Counted from the first letter of the stretch, positions 32,936 through 43,406 are shown. The stretch: DNA of 64,000 nucleotides from Capra hircus (GCF_001704415.2 NC_030826.1:60407362-60471361); one strand, 5' to 3'. The notes: generated by a model not told the origin, from the letters alone. Numbers and translations are program-made.

Positions 32936-33139
32936 AAATCACTCCCTACTGAGGATGGAGTGTCATAAATGGGATTGATATTGTCTAGGTCGAAAAGAGC
33001 AGGACACGATCAAAGCTAGAAATTCCCCAACCCCGATATTATCCTAGCTGCAGTCGCCCTGTGTGGTCCTTTTCAGAACAGAGAAGCAGCAGAAACTTTC
33101 CTCCAGAAGTTGGATTTCTTATTCCCAGATTTGCCTTGG

Positions 33140-33268
33140 AATGGCTATTTTTGGGTTCACCACGTCGTGGCAAGTGGGATCTTAGTTCCCTGACCGGGGA
33201 TGGAACCCTCGACCCCCGCATTGGGAGCACGGAGTCTTAACCACTGGACCGCAAGGGACGTCCCTGCC
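33140..33268 (-). mobile_element. CHR-type SINE
   Basis: TTGGGTTCACCACGTCGTGG, GATCTTAGTTCCCTGACCGG, CTTAACCACTGGACCGCAAGG. Confidence 0.87.
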
Positions 33269-33430
33269 TCGGAAGCGGATGACGAGGAGTCAGGGCTGCT
33301 TGCTCGCATGAGACCGTATTCACCTCCTGATCGGAGATGGAAAATCGGAGGCTGGTTTTAGTCCTAGAACCAGAGTCCTGAGCATCCAGGGGCTTCCCCA
33401 CTTCCTGTTTCCCTCTGAGCCTGTTGGTCC
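33269..33430. other. Unassigned intronic sequence
   Basis: Short gap between a CHR SINE and the 35-bp duplication. Confidence 0.4.
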
Positions 33431-33502
33431 TGCGTCGGGGCGTGTGCAGGCGCTCGGCGGGGAGATGCGTCGGGGCGTGTGCAGGCGCTCGGCGGGGAGA
33501 TG
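33431..33502 (+). repeat. Perfect 35-bp tandem duplication, CpG-rich
   Basis: 33431-33465 and 33466-33500 are identical (TGCGTCGGGGCGTGTGCAGG...GGCGGGGAGA), followed by TG. This accounts for the repeated translation motif seen in the open frames here. Confidence 0.97.
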
Positions 33503-33687
33503 ATCCCGGGCTCCTTCTCAACCAGCCGCAGACGCGGCCCAGGCGCTCCTTTCCCGCGTATCCGTCCACCCCGGCTGCACGGGCCGCCGGGAAGGCAAGA
33601 CCACAGCACGGCCAGGTGGACCGAGACTGCTGCGGAGCTGCCGGAGCAGGCGAGGCGGACGCTCGGTGCTCAGCCGCAGCACGCGCG

Positions 33688-33893
33688 CGCTCAGTCGCTT
33701 CGGTCCTGTCGGAACCTGTGCGGCCCCACGGACTGCAGCCCGCCAGGCTCCTCTGTCCACGGGATTCTCCAGGCAAGAACGCTGGAGTGTGTTGCCATGC
33801 CCTCCTCCAGGGGATCTTCCTAACCCAGAGATCGAGCCCACATCCCCTGCTTTGGCAGGCGGGTTCTTTACCATTAGCGCCACCTGGGCAGCA
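33688..33893 (-). mobile_element. Bov-tA SINE
   Basis: GCGCGCTCAGTCGCTTCGGTC to ACCATTAGCGCCACCTGGGC, GGTGCTA-type tRNA half. It is embedded in a GC-rich region whose long open frames are artefacts of this element plus composition. Confidence 0.9.
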
Positions 33894-34394
33894 CCGACAG
33901 CCAACAAAAACGCACAGGCGAGCTGGGCTTCTCTGCCCTGGGTCCTCAGGGCGCCTCCCTCTCTGATCCCTGCTTCCCAACTGACCTCCCTGTTGAGTTT
34001 TTCCGTATTCCCTTCCATCGTCAATCACCTCTCACCTTTCCGCCGCACCCTCCTGCCCTCCTGTCCCCTTTCTGTTGGATCACCTGTCCCCAGACCCTTC
34101 ACCCAGCTCTGGGGGAGGTCTCACCTTCCCGTGGCTTGTTCTGGGTGCCCACCTGGCCCCGCGGCATCAGCAAGGTGCCCCATGGCAGCACAAGGACAGA
34201 TGACGGACGTCTGTCCTAACCTGGGGAAGTCCCTTCCCCCGACCTTCCCTTGCCACCTCATCTAACACACCCTGACCATTTCACCCTTTACTGTCCCCTC
34301 TTCCTGAAACTGGTCCTGGTACTCTGAGTCAACATTTTATGCTGAACATACTCAGAACTACATCAAGAAAATAAAACTGCCTATTAACATGAAT
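33894..34394. other. Unassigned intronic sequence
   Basis: Pyrimidine-rich, with open frames but no domain or splice support. Confidence 0.4.
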
Positions 34395-34594
34395 GAGCTT
34401 CCCAGGTGGCTCAGTGGTTAAGAATCTACCTACCACTTCAGGAGACACGGGTTCAATCCCTGGGTGGGGAAGATCCCCTAGAGCATGGCACGGCAGCCCA
34501 CGCCAGTGTTCTTACCTGGGGAATCCCAGGGACAGAGGAGCCTGGCGGGCTACAGTCCGTGGGGTCACACGGATTCAGACATGACTAAACAACA
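34395..34594 (+). mobile_element. Bov-tA SINE
   Basis: Sense copy flanked by ATTAACATGAAT (34383-34394) and ATTAACAGGAAT (34595-34606). Insertion limits are therefore well defined. Confidence 0.93.
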
Positions 34595-34606
34595 ATTAAC
34601 AGGAAT

Positions 34607-35239
34607 AAACAGACACCCAAGTTGAAAAGACTTCTTGTTAACAGTCAATATTGGGAGAGCTTGGTAACACTCGAGTAGTACTTTTTTTAAGGCTCACAGG
34701 CCTTTGCTAAAAATAAGCTTTGCCTGACTGCAGATCCTTGGTTCTTACTCACTCCCAGTCCCTCTTAAGCTTTGTTCCCTGAGGACTGGAACCATTTGTT
34801 ACAAAGCAGGAGATGCCCCACATCCCCAGGCCCACCTCCACGTCTGCACACGCAAGGGCCTGAGACGAGAGCCACCCTGCCGGTCATCACCACCAGACAC
34901 GATTTAAGTCTGGGGAATCGAGACAGCAACAGCGTGCGTGTGTGGGCTCCAACTTCACACACGCCTCCCCCCACTCCCCTAGCTTAGAAGCGCTAACGAT
35001 AGAAAATCAGACGGAACAGCAGGTAGTGGCCTCGGGGACCACAGGGCACGTCTCCCATTTTACTCGCTGATTCTCACAAGAAGCGCCAAACAGAAGTTCC
35101 GTTCTGCCAAGGTGACATCCCCCCAGACCCACAGGCTCTCCCCCAGGAGGGGTGCCCTCTCCCGCCTCTGCACCTTGTACCAAAACGGAAGCGCGTGTCA
35201 CACGCCGCAGCGTTAGCCTGCTGACACGCTCATCTTCTC
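34607..35239. other. Unassigned intronic sequence
   Basis: No feature recognised. Confidence 0.4.
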
Positions 35240-35800
35240 ATGCTGTGGGCTGAACTGTGGCCCTTCCCCTTCCTAACGCCCAGCTTCCCAGAAAGGGAGA
35301 ATTTCTCTTACAGAGCAATTGGGCGATTGCATATATCATCAGTGGACATGAGTTTGAGCAAACTCCGGGAGTGGTGAAGGGCAGGGAAGCCTGGCGTGCT
35401 GCAGTCCCTGGGGTTGCAAGGAGTGGGACATGGCTAAGCGACTGAACCGCAGCCAATATATCATCAAAGTGAGTCCTACAGGATTAGGGTGAGCTTCCAA
35501 CCCAACAGGACTGATGTGTGGGTAAAAGCGAGAAATTTGACAAAGGCACCTCCATGGGAGAAGGGCAGGCAACAGTGAAGGCAAGGATCTGGGAGATGCT
35601 TCTAGGAGCCAAGCAATGCCAAAGGTCACCGGCAAGCCCCCAGAAGCCAGGGGCACAGCGCGGAGCGGACGCTCCCTGGTTAGTTCTCAGAAGGAACCTA
35701 CCCTGCTGACACCTGAATCTCAGACTTCCCGCCCCCAGAACCAAGAGACAATGCGTTTCTGTTGTGCAAGTCACCCCGTCAACCATACTCCATTACAGCA
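35240..35800 (+). mobile_element. MLT1-type MaLR LTR, interrupted
   Basis: Start TGCTGTGGGCTGAACTGTGG. Middle CAACAGGACTGATGTGTGG, GAGATGCTTCTAGGAGCCAAG and GAAGCCAGGGGCACAG. End TCAGAAGGAACCTACCCTGC, TTTCTGTTGTGCAAGTCACC. This is the order of a mammalian MLT1 LTR, an old ERVL-related element without coding capacity. It is split by a BovB piece at 35342-35455. Confidence 0.8.
35342..35455 (+). mobile_element. BovB terminal fragment, 114 bp, nested in MLT1
   Basis: GTGGACATGAGTTTGAGCAAAC to GCTAAGCGACTGAACCGC, with a perfect 11-bp duplication ATATATCATCA at 35331-35341 and 35456-35466. This shows insertion by target-primed reverse transcription with severe 5' truncation. Confidence 0.93.
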
Positions 35801-36073
35801 GCCCATGCAGACAGACACATCCCCCCAGTCAGTGAGCTTCTTGAAGGCAGAGATGGAAATCTAGCTGACTTTGTAGTCACCGAGTCCAAGGCAGGCTGCA
35901 GATTATTTATATAATTCTTCAATAATGCGTGCTAAAGTCAACCATGAAATACCAATATCTGGCCCTCGGCCTCCCACAGGCAGTCTCATCCATCTGAGGT
36001 CTTATCTTTAGACATGTCACATCAGAAAAGAAAGACTGAAATGTGACTTGAAAAACGTCATCCTAACCTCAAC

Positions 36074-36290
36074 GTGGACTTCCCAGATGGCTCAGAGGTA
36101 AAGAACCTGCCTGCCAATGCAGGAGATGAAGGTCCCATCCCTATATTGGGAAGATCCCCGGGAGGAAGAAATGGCAACCCACTCCAGTATCCTTGCCCAG
36201 GAAACCCCATGGACACAGAAGTCTGGCAGGCTACAGTCCTCAGGGTTTCAAAAGAGTTGGACACGACTTCACGACTGAAAAATAACAACC
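36074..36290 (+). mobile_element. Bov-tA SINE
   Basis: GACTTCCCAGATGGCTCAGAGG, GGAAGATCCCCGGGAGGAAG, GACACGACTTCACGACTG. Confidence 0.91.
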
Positions 36291-36925
36291 CTGACATAGC
36301 CAAACTTCCATCTCATTCTTAAATCAATTTCAGAATTAAATCTACATTTTCCCCCTTCTTTATCTATAAAACTAGAAGCTTACTCAGGATCAAAGTCCCA
36401 AGCACGGAGACTTGGCAAGCCACCTGTAGGAGGTCACAGGCCTGGCAGGTACTATCCCCCTGGTTGGGTCACGTGGTCTCTTTAACTGCTCAGCAAGGTG
36501 AGGACGCACAAACCGCCCCACGGCTTTCCTGACTCAGACTGGGGGGCGGGCAGGGGGGGCAGTGACCAACCCACCCACCTAATCCACTCCACAGACCCTG
36601 AGTTGACTGAAGTCACTGGGAGCAAGAAGGTGACTCAGTGCTTATTACACCGAGAAATAGTCTATTGTGAATTCCAGAGCTATAGGCCACTGTGTTTGTC
36701 AAACCAAGATAATGAAAGAAAAAAAAGAATATAATCTAACAATTGTATGGAAATGCCAACTGTATTAAAATATATTTCTCTTTTACATGGAATTTTCCTG
36801 AAATTAAAAAAACACACAAAAATGTATGAACTCCCTGGCCAGCCCCCTGGTATCAGGCTTGAGAAAGTAAGTTTGGTAAAACAAAGAACTTTCTAGAGCA
36901 TTTCTCCTCAGGTCAGAGTAAAAGG
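36291..36925. other. Unassigned intronic sequence
   Basis: AT-rich in 36720-36800. No exon seen. Confidence 0.4.
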
Positions 36926-37144
36926 GGGCATCTCTGGGGGCTCAGTAGTAAAGAACCTCCCTGCCAGTGTAGGAAAAAAGGGTTCGATCCCCGGGTCGGG
37001 AAGATTCCCTGGAGAACAGAATGGCAACCCACCCCAGTATTCTTGCCTGGAGAATTCCATGGTCAGAGGAGCCTGGCAGGCTACAGTCCAGGGGGTCACA
37101 AAGAGTCAGACATGACTGAGCGACTAACACTTTCACTTTTCAAA
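36926..37144 (+). mobile_element. Bov-tA SINE
   Basis: GGGGGCTCAGTAGTAAAGAAC to CACTTTCACTTTTC, flanked by AGTAAAAGG at 36917-36925 and 37145-37153. Confidence 0.93.
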
Positions 37145-37636
37145 AGTAAAAGGAGAATTCAGAAGGACGGTTTTTCCTTCTTTTCAACTGCCTTCAGATG
37201 ATTCTAGAAGAGGCAGAAGGGACTGAAATGGAAAAGGCAGGTTGGCAGGTTATGAAAGAATGAAACTGCAGCTGCGGTCATGCTCTGGAAAGTATTCTGT
37301 GACCTAGCAAGACGTTGATTATTGAACCAACAGCTTGCTTATATAATTACACTGTGCCCATAAACCCAGCTGATATGATATACTTGTTTAACTATTAACC
37401 TCTAGGTTTCCTGGAGTTTCCACAATCCAAAAAAAAAAAAAAACACCTAAAAGTATGACATAGGACACGTTTTGCTTGTTAACCTAGTGTGATCATAAGT
37501 AGTAAGTACAGGATTGAGGTAAGCAGAAAAAGGAAGTTCTTAGAAAACACACATAAGGTCTTCGAAACTCCGGAGATTTTCCTAAGGCCATCTTCTCATT
37601 TTTCATTCTTCTAAGAAATTGTTCTGCTTGTGTTTC
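37145..37636. other. Unassigned intronic sequence
   Basis: Contains a poly(A) run near 37429-37443. No exon recognised. Confidence 0.4.
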
Positions 37637-37850
37637 TTGTTGTTCAGTCACTAAGTCATGTCCAACTCTTTGTGATCCCATGGACTCTTTTCAAGGCCTG
37701 CCAGGCTCCTCTGTCCATGGGATTTCCCAGGCAAGAATACTGGAGTGGGTTCCCATTTCCTTCTCGGGGATCTTCCCCGCCTGGGGATCAAACCCAGGTC
37801 TCCTGCATTGTAGGCAGATTCTTCACTGTCTCAGCTACAGGGAAGCCCCC
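37637..37850 (-). mobile_element. Bov-tA SINE fused to BovB
   Basis: GTTGTTCAGTCACTAAGTCATG through GGCAAGAATACTGGAGTGGG to CAGCTACAGGGAAGCCC. BovB sequence lacking its own terminal ~85 bp follows with no spacer. Confidence 0.88.
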
Positions 37851-38284
37851 ATGATCTTCTGGAGTTTGCCCAAATTCGTGTCCATTGAGCCGGTGATACC
37901 ATCTCATCCTCTGTCGCCCCCTTCTCCTTTTTCTTCAATCTTTCCCAGCATCAGGGTCTTTTCCAATGAGTTGGCTCTTCATATCAGGTGGCAAAAGTAT
38001 TGGGGTTTCAGCTTCAGCATCAGTCCTTCCAATGACTATTCAGGACTGATTTCCTTTAGGATGGACTGGTTGGATCTCCTTGCTGTCCAAGGGACTCTCA
38101 AGAGTCTTCCCCAAGACCTCAGTTCAAAAACATCATTTCTTTGGGGCTCAGCCTTCTTTATGGTCCAACTCTCACATCCATAGATGACTACTGGAAAAAC
38201 CATAGCTTCGACAATATAGACCTTGGTCAGCAAAGTGACATCTCTGCTTTTTAATATGCTGTCTAGGTTGGTCATGACTTTCTC
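37851..38284 (-). mobile_element. BovB fragment joined to Bov-tA
   Basis: Resumes at the BovB position after the shared GTCCAT word (TTCTGGAGTTTGCCCAAATTC) and continues to GGTTGGTCATGACTTTC. The ORF2 C-terminus (MTNLDSILKSRDVTLLTKVYIVEAMVFPVVIYGCESW) is readable on the minus strand at 38275-38036. Confidence 0.9.
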
Positions 38285-38599
38285 ATCGACTGTAAAAATT
38301 TGATTGATACTAATACACTCATGGTGAAAATTCTCCTGATCTCCTCCTCATCTGTAAGGCTTTCTAATCGAGTGTCTATTCTAAGCATATCTAAGATTCT
38401 AGCTTGTATTCTATACATTTCTCTGCGATCTTACCTCTGACTAAACTATAAGCTCCTTAAGGAGATGGAGAGAGAGAAAGAGGGTTATGTTTATAGTGAG
38501 CTTACTATAACCCAATGTCTCAAACCCAGCAGGGGTCTCAATAAATACTGTATAAATAAACAAATGCCAAGCACTGCCCAAAGCACATTACACACATAG
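38285..38599. other. Unassigned intronic sequence
   Basis: No feature recognised. Confidence 0.4.
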
Positions 38600-38653
38600 C
38601 CTTGCTTAATTTTTTTTTAATAGCTATGATTTATTGAGTGCTTACTATGTACC

Positions 38654-38926
38654 CGGAGAAGGCAATGGCACCCCACTCCAGTACTCTTGCCTGGAAAATC
38701 CCATGGATGGAGGAGCCTGGTGGGCTGCAGTCCATGGGGTCGCTAAGAGTCAGACACGATTGAGCGACTTCACTTTCACTTTTCACTTTCCTGCATTGGA
38801 GAAGGAAATGGCAGCCCACTCCAGTGTTCTTGCCTGGAGAATCCCAGGGACGGGGGTGCCTGGTGGGCTGCCGTCTATGGGGTCGCACAGTCGGACACGA
38901 CTGAAGCAACTTAGCAGACTTAGCAG
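38654..38926 (+). mobile_element. BOV-A2 SINE nested in MIR
   Basis: Two Bov-A monomers. The first has GGTCGCTAAGAG and the linker TTCACTTTTCACTTTCCTGC. Flanks TACTATGTACC (38643-38653) and TACTACGTACC (38927-38937). Confidence 0.94.
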
Positions 38927-38984
38927 TACTACGTACCAGGCACTGTTTTAAGTACCTTACAATTATTATCTTTTTAAAAAATAT

Positions 38985-39115
38985 TGATTTATTTCTCCAG
39001 GCCTTAGTTGAGGCATGCAGAACCTTTCGTTGTGGCATGTGGGATCCAGTTCCCCAGCCCGGGCCCCCTGTACTAAGAGCTCAGAGTCTTAGCTGCTGGA
39101 CCACCAGGGAAGCCC
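38985..39115 (-). mobile_element. CHR-type SINE nested in MIR
   Basis: TTAGTTGAGGCATGCAGAACC, GTGGGATCCAGTTCCCCAGC, CTGGACCACCAGGGAAGCCC. Confidence 0.85.
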
Positions 39116-39289
39116 CATCTTGCTAAAGTTTTATAAGTGCAGTGAGTGTCAGTCTCCATTCAGCAGGTCAGGAAATGGAAGGTAAGATCAAGTTGATTCT
39201 TCAAGGCCCCTAGTGAGTTACGAAACAGAGCAGAGCACATTTCTGTCCAGTTCCCCCCAGCATGGTACCTTGAACATAACTGTCAAAAT

Positions 39290-39530
39290 GGTCCCTGTTT
39301 AGCCGCTTCATTTAAAACGGATAACCAACGAGGACCTACTGCACAGCTCAGGGAGCTCTGCTCAGTGTTACGTGACAGCCTGGATGGGAGGGGAGTTTGG
39401 GGGAGAAGGGATACATGTAAACGTACAACTGAGTTACTTTGCTGTCCACCAGAAACTATTGACTATAATTCATAGCCGATAAACTACTGTTAATTGGCGA
39501 TACTCCAATATAAAATAGAGTGTTTTTTAA
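39290..39530 (+). mobile_element. L1 3' end
   Basis: AACCAACGAGGACCTACTGC, TACATGTAAACGTACAACTG, CTGTCCACCAGAAACTATTG and TACTCCAATATAAAATAG form a standard ruminant L1 3' terminus. Confidence 0.88.
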
Positions 39531-39533
39531 GTT

Positions 39534-39786
39534 ATTTGCTTATATATTATATATTTTAAAGATCACTCAGTATATCGCTATATATAGATTGGAGAAGGCA
39601 ATGGCACCCCACTCCAGTACTCTTGCCGGGAAAATCCCATGGACAGAGGGGCCTGGTGGGCTGCAGTCCATGGGGTCGCTAGGAGTCGGACACGAGTGAG
39701 CGACTTCACTTTCACTTTTCACTTTCATGCATTTGTTTATATATTATATATTTTAAATATCACTCTGTATATCACTATATATAGAT
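39534..39786 (+). repeat. 56-bp direct repeats flanking a Bov-A monomer
   Basis: 39534-39589 and 39731-39786 match at 52 of 56 positions (ATTTGYTTATATATTATATA... to ...CTATATATAGAT). The Bov-A monomer at 39590-39730 fills the gap exactly. Confidence 0.93.
39590..39730 (+). mobile_element. Bov-A monomer
   Basis: TGGAGAAGGCAATGGCACCC to CACTTTTCACTTTCATGC: the first half of a BOV-A2 only, with the young GGTCGCTAGGAG variant. Confidence 0.9.
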
Positions 39787-39802
39787 AGATATTGATAAAT
39801 AT

Positions 39803-40012
39803 GGCTTCCCAGGTGGCTCAGACAGTAAAGATTCTCCCTGCAATGCAGGAGACCTGGGTTCAATCCCTGGGTCAGGAAGATCCCATGGAGAAGGGAAGGA
39901 CAACCCACTCCACTATTCCTGCCTGGAGAATTCCATGGATAGAGGAGCCTGGTGGGCTATAGTTCATGGCGTCACAAAGAGTCAGACACAACTGAGCAAC
40001 TAATATTATCAT
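39803..40012 (+). mobile_element. Bov-tA SINE
   Basis: Full length, flanked by perfect 13-bp TATTGATAAATAT at 39790-39802 and 40013-40025. Confidence 0.95.
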
Positions 40013-40025
40013 TATTGATAAATAT

Positions 40026-41159
40026 ACCTCTAGATATGTTAACAGTAGCAATACAAAGTTTTTTGTTTTTTTTTTTTTAATACCTAGGAATATGTTTAAC
40101 TAGAAACCAGCAGACTCATCTGGGAGAAAATGTTCTATTTCTATTGAGGTACATAAAGGAAAACTTAAATAAATCACACATTTATCTTGGGATAAAAGGC
40201 TTAAACTTGCAGTAAAGAAGTCAGTTCCAGTTAGACTGATCTATAAATTTAGTAGGACTTAGGAGCTGCAGGTCTGAGCCATTCTGCTCCTACTGGTTCT
40301 CCAGGTTCTTGCTTCACTCTTATCTCTGACTCATCCTTCCCATGCGGGGCTGGAGGAGGGGGGACAGAGGAACGGAATGAATACCTTGTCCCTGAACACC
40401 CCGCCATCCACCCCCAGGGCTTCCTCGGGGGACCACAGGAAGCGGCTGGAACCTCAGTTTCTGCTCTGAGAGGAGAGAAAGCTGGGAGAGAATTCATTGC
40501 CTTGAAAGAAGATTCACACCTGCCTCTTCAACCACAGAAAAAATGAGTTAATTCTGGTTTCTTCCACACCTTCCGGTAGAAAAGGAAAACAGGGAAGATG
40601 CAGGTTCATTCACAGTTTCAAGGAAACTGCACTTGTCCCATTTACATAGACACAACCAAGAGGAAATCACTAACCCAACAGGGCATTATTCCTCTGCTGA
40701 GGTGTGCTGCCAAACGGGCTGTGTTCTGCTCACTGTTTTAAAGCAATTTCACTTGGATGTGCACGGAAACACATAAGGTTTAGATCTGCTTAGTTACAGA
40801 CTCGAAGACAGGTAACGGAATCACCGTTCATTACTGATGCGCGACAAATTTCTGTCTACTGGTCTGTACACACCAGTGTACAGCCTCCTTTAACCAGTGG
40901 GCAGTTTGTACTTGGAATTCCACCTGAACTCTCAGGATGAGCCAGACTCAATATTTTAGGCTTAAAGGAACATCTCAAAAGGAACCTATCCACAGGGAGA
41001 CACCGGTCAGCCCCTCCTAACAACACGTGACTCTGGTGTGCACAAGTTCCCCCGGAACCCATCCATGCTCTCTGTCTGCAACCGTGCCTTCCAGGTAATG
41101 GGTTCAGACGTTTATGATGGAGTGGCCTCTCAAGTGGAGGAGCCAGGAAATCAAGTGCT
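40026..41159. other. Unassigned intronic sequence
   Basis: No young SINE for over 1 kb. A poly-T run lies near 40065. No exon found. Confidence 0.4.
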
Positions 41160-41300
41160 GGGGTCACACAGACCGTGATTAAAGCTCTGCTCTGTCACAG
41201 TCAACCGTGACATTTAACCTCTGGCCTCAGTTGCTCATATAAAAAATGGGGCATCATCACATCAGGCCCTGCTGAGGTGAGAATGAGATATGTTCATTGC
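41160..41300 (+). repeat. MIR SINE
   Basis: GACATTTAACCTCTGGCCTC, AGTTGCTCATATAAAAAATGG and GCTGAGGTGAGAATGAG. Confidence 0.7.
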
Positions 41301-41628
41301 TGAGCACAGTTATCTGGAATATGAAAGCCTCCACAGAGATGCTACCATCTTGGATCACAGGAATGACAGCACTTCCTTGTAGGGGGTTAAAGCAGACCTC
41401 ACTTTGGAGATGATGAACAATCTGGGCTCATCCATCCAAAGCAACTCCGTCTTCATGTTACCTCCCTTCACGTCGTCCCCTTCCCTCATTTCCGGAACCT
41501 TTGCCAGGACCTTCCCTGATAAATATTAATACACAGCCTCCACAATATCAGCGACTCTGAAAGCAACAGGATCCTCACACACGAAACGCAACTGTCCACC
41601 CAGATTTGGGGAAGCTCATATGAGAAAA
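41301..41628. other. Unassigned intronic sequence
   Basis: No feature recognised. Confidence 0.4.
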
Positions 41629-41842
41629 CGGGCTTCCCAGGCGGCATCAGTGGTCAAGCATCTGCCTGTCACCGGAGCCGACGCAGGAGACGGTTTCAGT
41701 CCCTGGGTCAGGAAGGTCCCCTGGAGAAGGAAATGGCAACCCACTCCAGTATTGTTTCCTGGAGAATCCCATGGACAGGGGAGCCTGGCGGGCTACAGTC
41801 CAGGGGGTCGCCATGAGTCAGACACGACTGAGTACGGAGCAC
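41629..41842 (+). mobile_element. Bov-tA SINE
   Basis: GGCTTCCCAGGCGGCATCAG to GACACGACTGAGTACGG, with about 11 extra bases in the tRNA-like half (CCGGAGCCGACG). Confidence 0.9.
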
Positions 41843-42404
41843 GAGCGCCAGGTGGGACAATGGCTCCAGCCTTTGCAGGAGGCGATAACCTGCCCGGGTG
41901 AGACGGATGATGACGGAAGGAGGGTCCTGTCCTCATCCACACAAAAGCCCCGATGGCAGCCCTGAGCTGCGTCACAATACCAACCCAAAAAGCCGGCAGC
42001 GTGGGAGCACGACTTGGTTTTAGTTCATTGGCTTTCTGCGCAAAATGTGGGACAAAGACGTGGAGGATGAAGGGACCAGGGGAAGACTAATTATCAGTTT
42101 CTCCAAGGGGCGCGAAAAGAAAGATGAGAACATAAAAGAAACGCAAAGCACACAGGGAGAGTGCGGCAGAGGGGAGAGGACTCACGGTGGGCCAACGAGC
42201 CGGCTGCTCAGCCGGCGGAAATGAGCAATGGCCCCCCAGTCTCACGGCCTGAGCTCAGACGCTTCCTGTGGGGCGGGCACCGAGGGCACCGGCTGCGTCC
42301 CGGGTGAGCGGCCAGTCCAGGTTAACGACTTCCAATTAAAGCCAAAGAGGACTGTAATACGGATCAGAAGTCATCACGTGATTGGGGAAAGTCACAAAGG
42401 GCAA
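41843..42404. other. Unassigned intronic sequence
   Basis: No feature recognised. Confidence 0.4.
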
Positions 42405-42689
42405 GGTCACCAAGCTTTTTTTCAAAAGGGCCAGAGAGTCAATATTCTGGGCTCTGCAGGACATGCAGTCTCCATCACAGTGATTCGACTACACAATTGC
42501 GGGGGAGAAAGCAGCCCTCAGCCACACAGAAATGAATGTGCAGAGCTGTGTCCCAATAAAACTTTATCGGTGGACACTGACTTCGAATTTTATATAACTT
42601 TCTTGTGTCATGAAACGTTATTCTTTTTAATTCTTTTTTCCAATCATTTGTAAATGTGTAAACCATTTTGGCTCACAGGCTGGCTGATT
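42405..42689 (+). repeat. Ancient mammalian repeat, AATAAAACTTTAT family
   Basis: AGGGCCAGAGAGTCAATATTC, CTGTGTCCCAATAAAACTTTA and TATAACTTTCTTGTGTCATG give the longest of three copies. The internal AATAAA is repeat-derived, not evidence of a gene end. Confidence 0.7.
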
Positions 42690-42777
42690 CACCTGGATAC
42701 ATGGCAGAAACCAACACAATATTGTGAAGCAATTATCTTTTAATTAAAAATAAATAAATTTAAAAAAAAAAAAAAAC
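42690..42777 (+). mobile_element. L1 3' end with poly(A)
   Basis: ACATGGCAGAAACCAACAC, ATTGTGAAGCAATTATC, TTTAATTAAAAATAAATAAA and a 14-A tail. Confidence 0.75.
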
Positions 42778-42972
42778 AGGTGGGTCCAGATTTGGCCCCC
42801 AGGCTGTGCTTTGTTGGCCCCAGTGATGAGCTTCGCCCTACAGCCAGACAGGCCAGGCTTTGCATCCTGCCTGGGCTGCCTGCTGGCTTTCCAGCCCCGG
42901 GGACATTCGTGAACTCTCCAAAGCCCCAGCGTCTTTATTTGTAAATTAGCGATAACTGTACCTGTCCTCCTG

Positions 42973-43180
42973 AGCTTCACAGGTGGTTCAGTGGTAAAGA
43001 ATCCACCCGCCAATGCAGGAGACACAGATCCCATGGCTGGGTCAGGAAGACTCCTTGGAGAAAGAAATGGAAGCCCACTCCAGCATTCTTGCCTGGGAAA
43101 TGCCTTGGACAGAGGAGCCTGGCGGGCTACAGTCCACGGCGTGGCAAACAGTCGGACCCGACTGAGCACACATGCGCCTA
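42973..43180 (+). mobile_element. Bov-tA SINE
   Basis: GAGCTTCACAGGTGGTTCAG to CGACTGAGCACACATGCG. Flanks CCTGTCCTCCTG (42961-42972) and TCTGTCCTGCTG (43181-43192) are an imperfect 12-bp duplication. Confidence 0.93.
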
Positions 43181-43406
43181 TCTGTCCTGCTGGGATTTAG
43201 GCGAAGTTCAAAAGCACGACACCTGAAAAGTGACTGAGAAATAATAGATAGTGATAGCTCTGGGTAATGGGGTGTGGGCTGTGGTGGCTTCAGATCTATA
43301 GCTAATTATCTCTAGGGAAAAAAGTAAAAGCAAGGCTGACCCCAACCCAGCTTAAGGATAAATACACAGACTAGAAAATAAAACAGACGAAGAGGGATCC
43401 AACAAG

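Larger units (their letters stand above)
38600..39240 (+). repeat. MIR SINE interrupted by BOV-A2 and CHR
   Basis: Pieces: 38600-38653 (TTTATTGAGTGCTTACTATG), 38927-38984 (CCAGGCACTGTTTTAAGTACC) and 39117-39240 (CAGGTCAGGAAATGGAAGG, CCCCTAGTGAGTTACG). Together they follow the MIR consensus order. Confidence 0.7.

Noticed and set aside
33237..34028. 263-codon minus-strand open frame, longest in the window
   Set aside because: It spans a Bov-tA, a perfect 35-bp duplication and GC-rich DNA; parallel frames on both strands are also open. Composition explains it and no domain is visible.
36926..37000. Functional tRNA gene
   Set aside because: The A/B-box-like words come from the tRNA-Glu-derived half of Bov-tA; no intact cloverleaf or proper 3' end. 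The same applies to every other Bov-tA and CHR copy.
42552..42565. AATAAA polyadenylation signal marking a gene end
   Set aside because: It is part of an ancient repeat consensus and lies antisense to MAP2K6.
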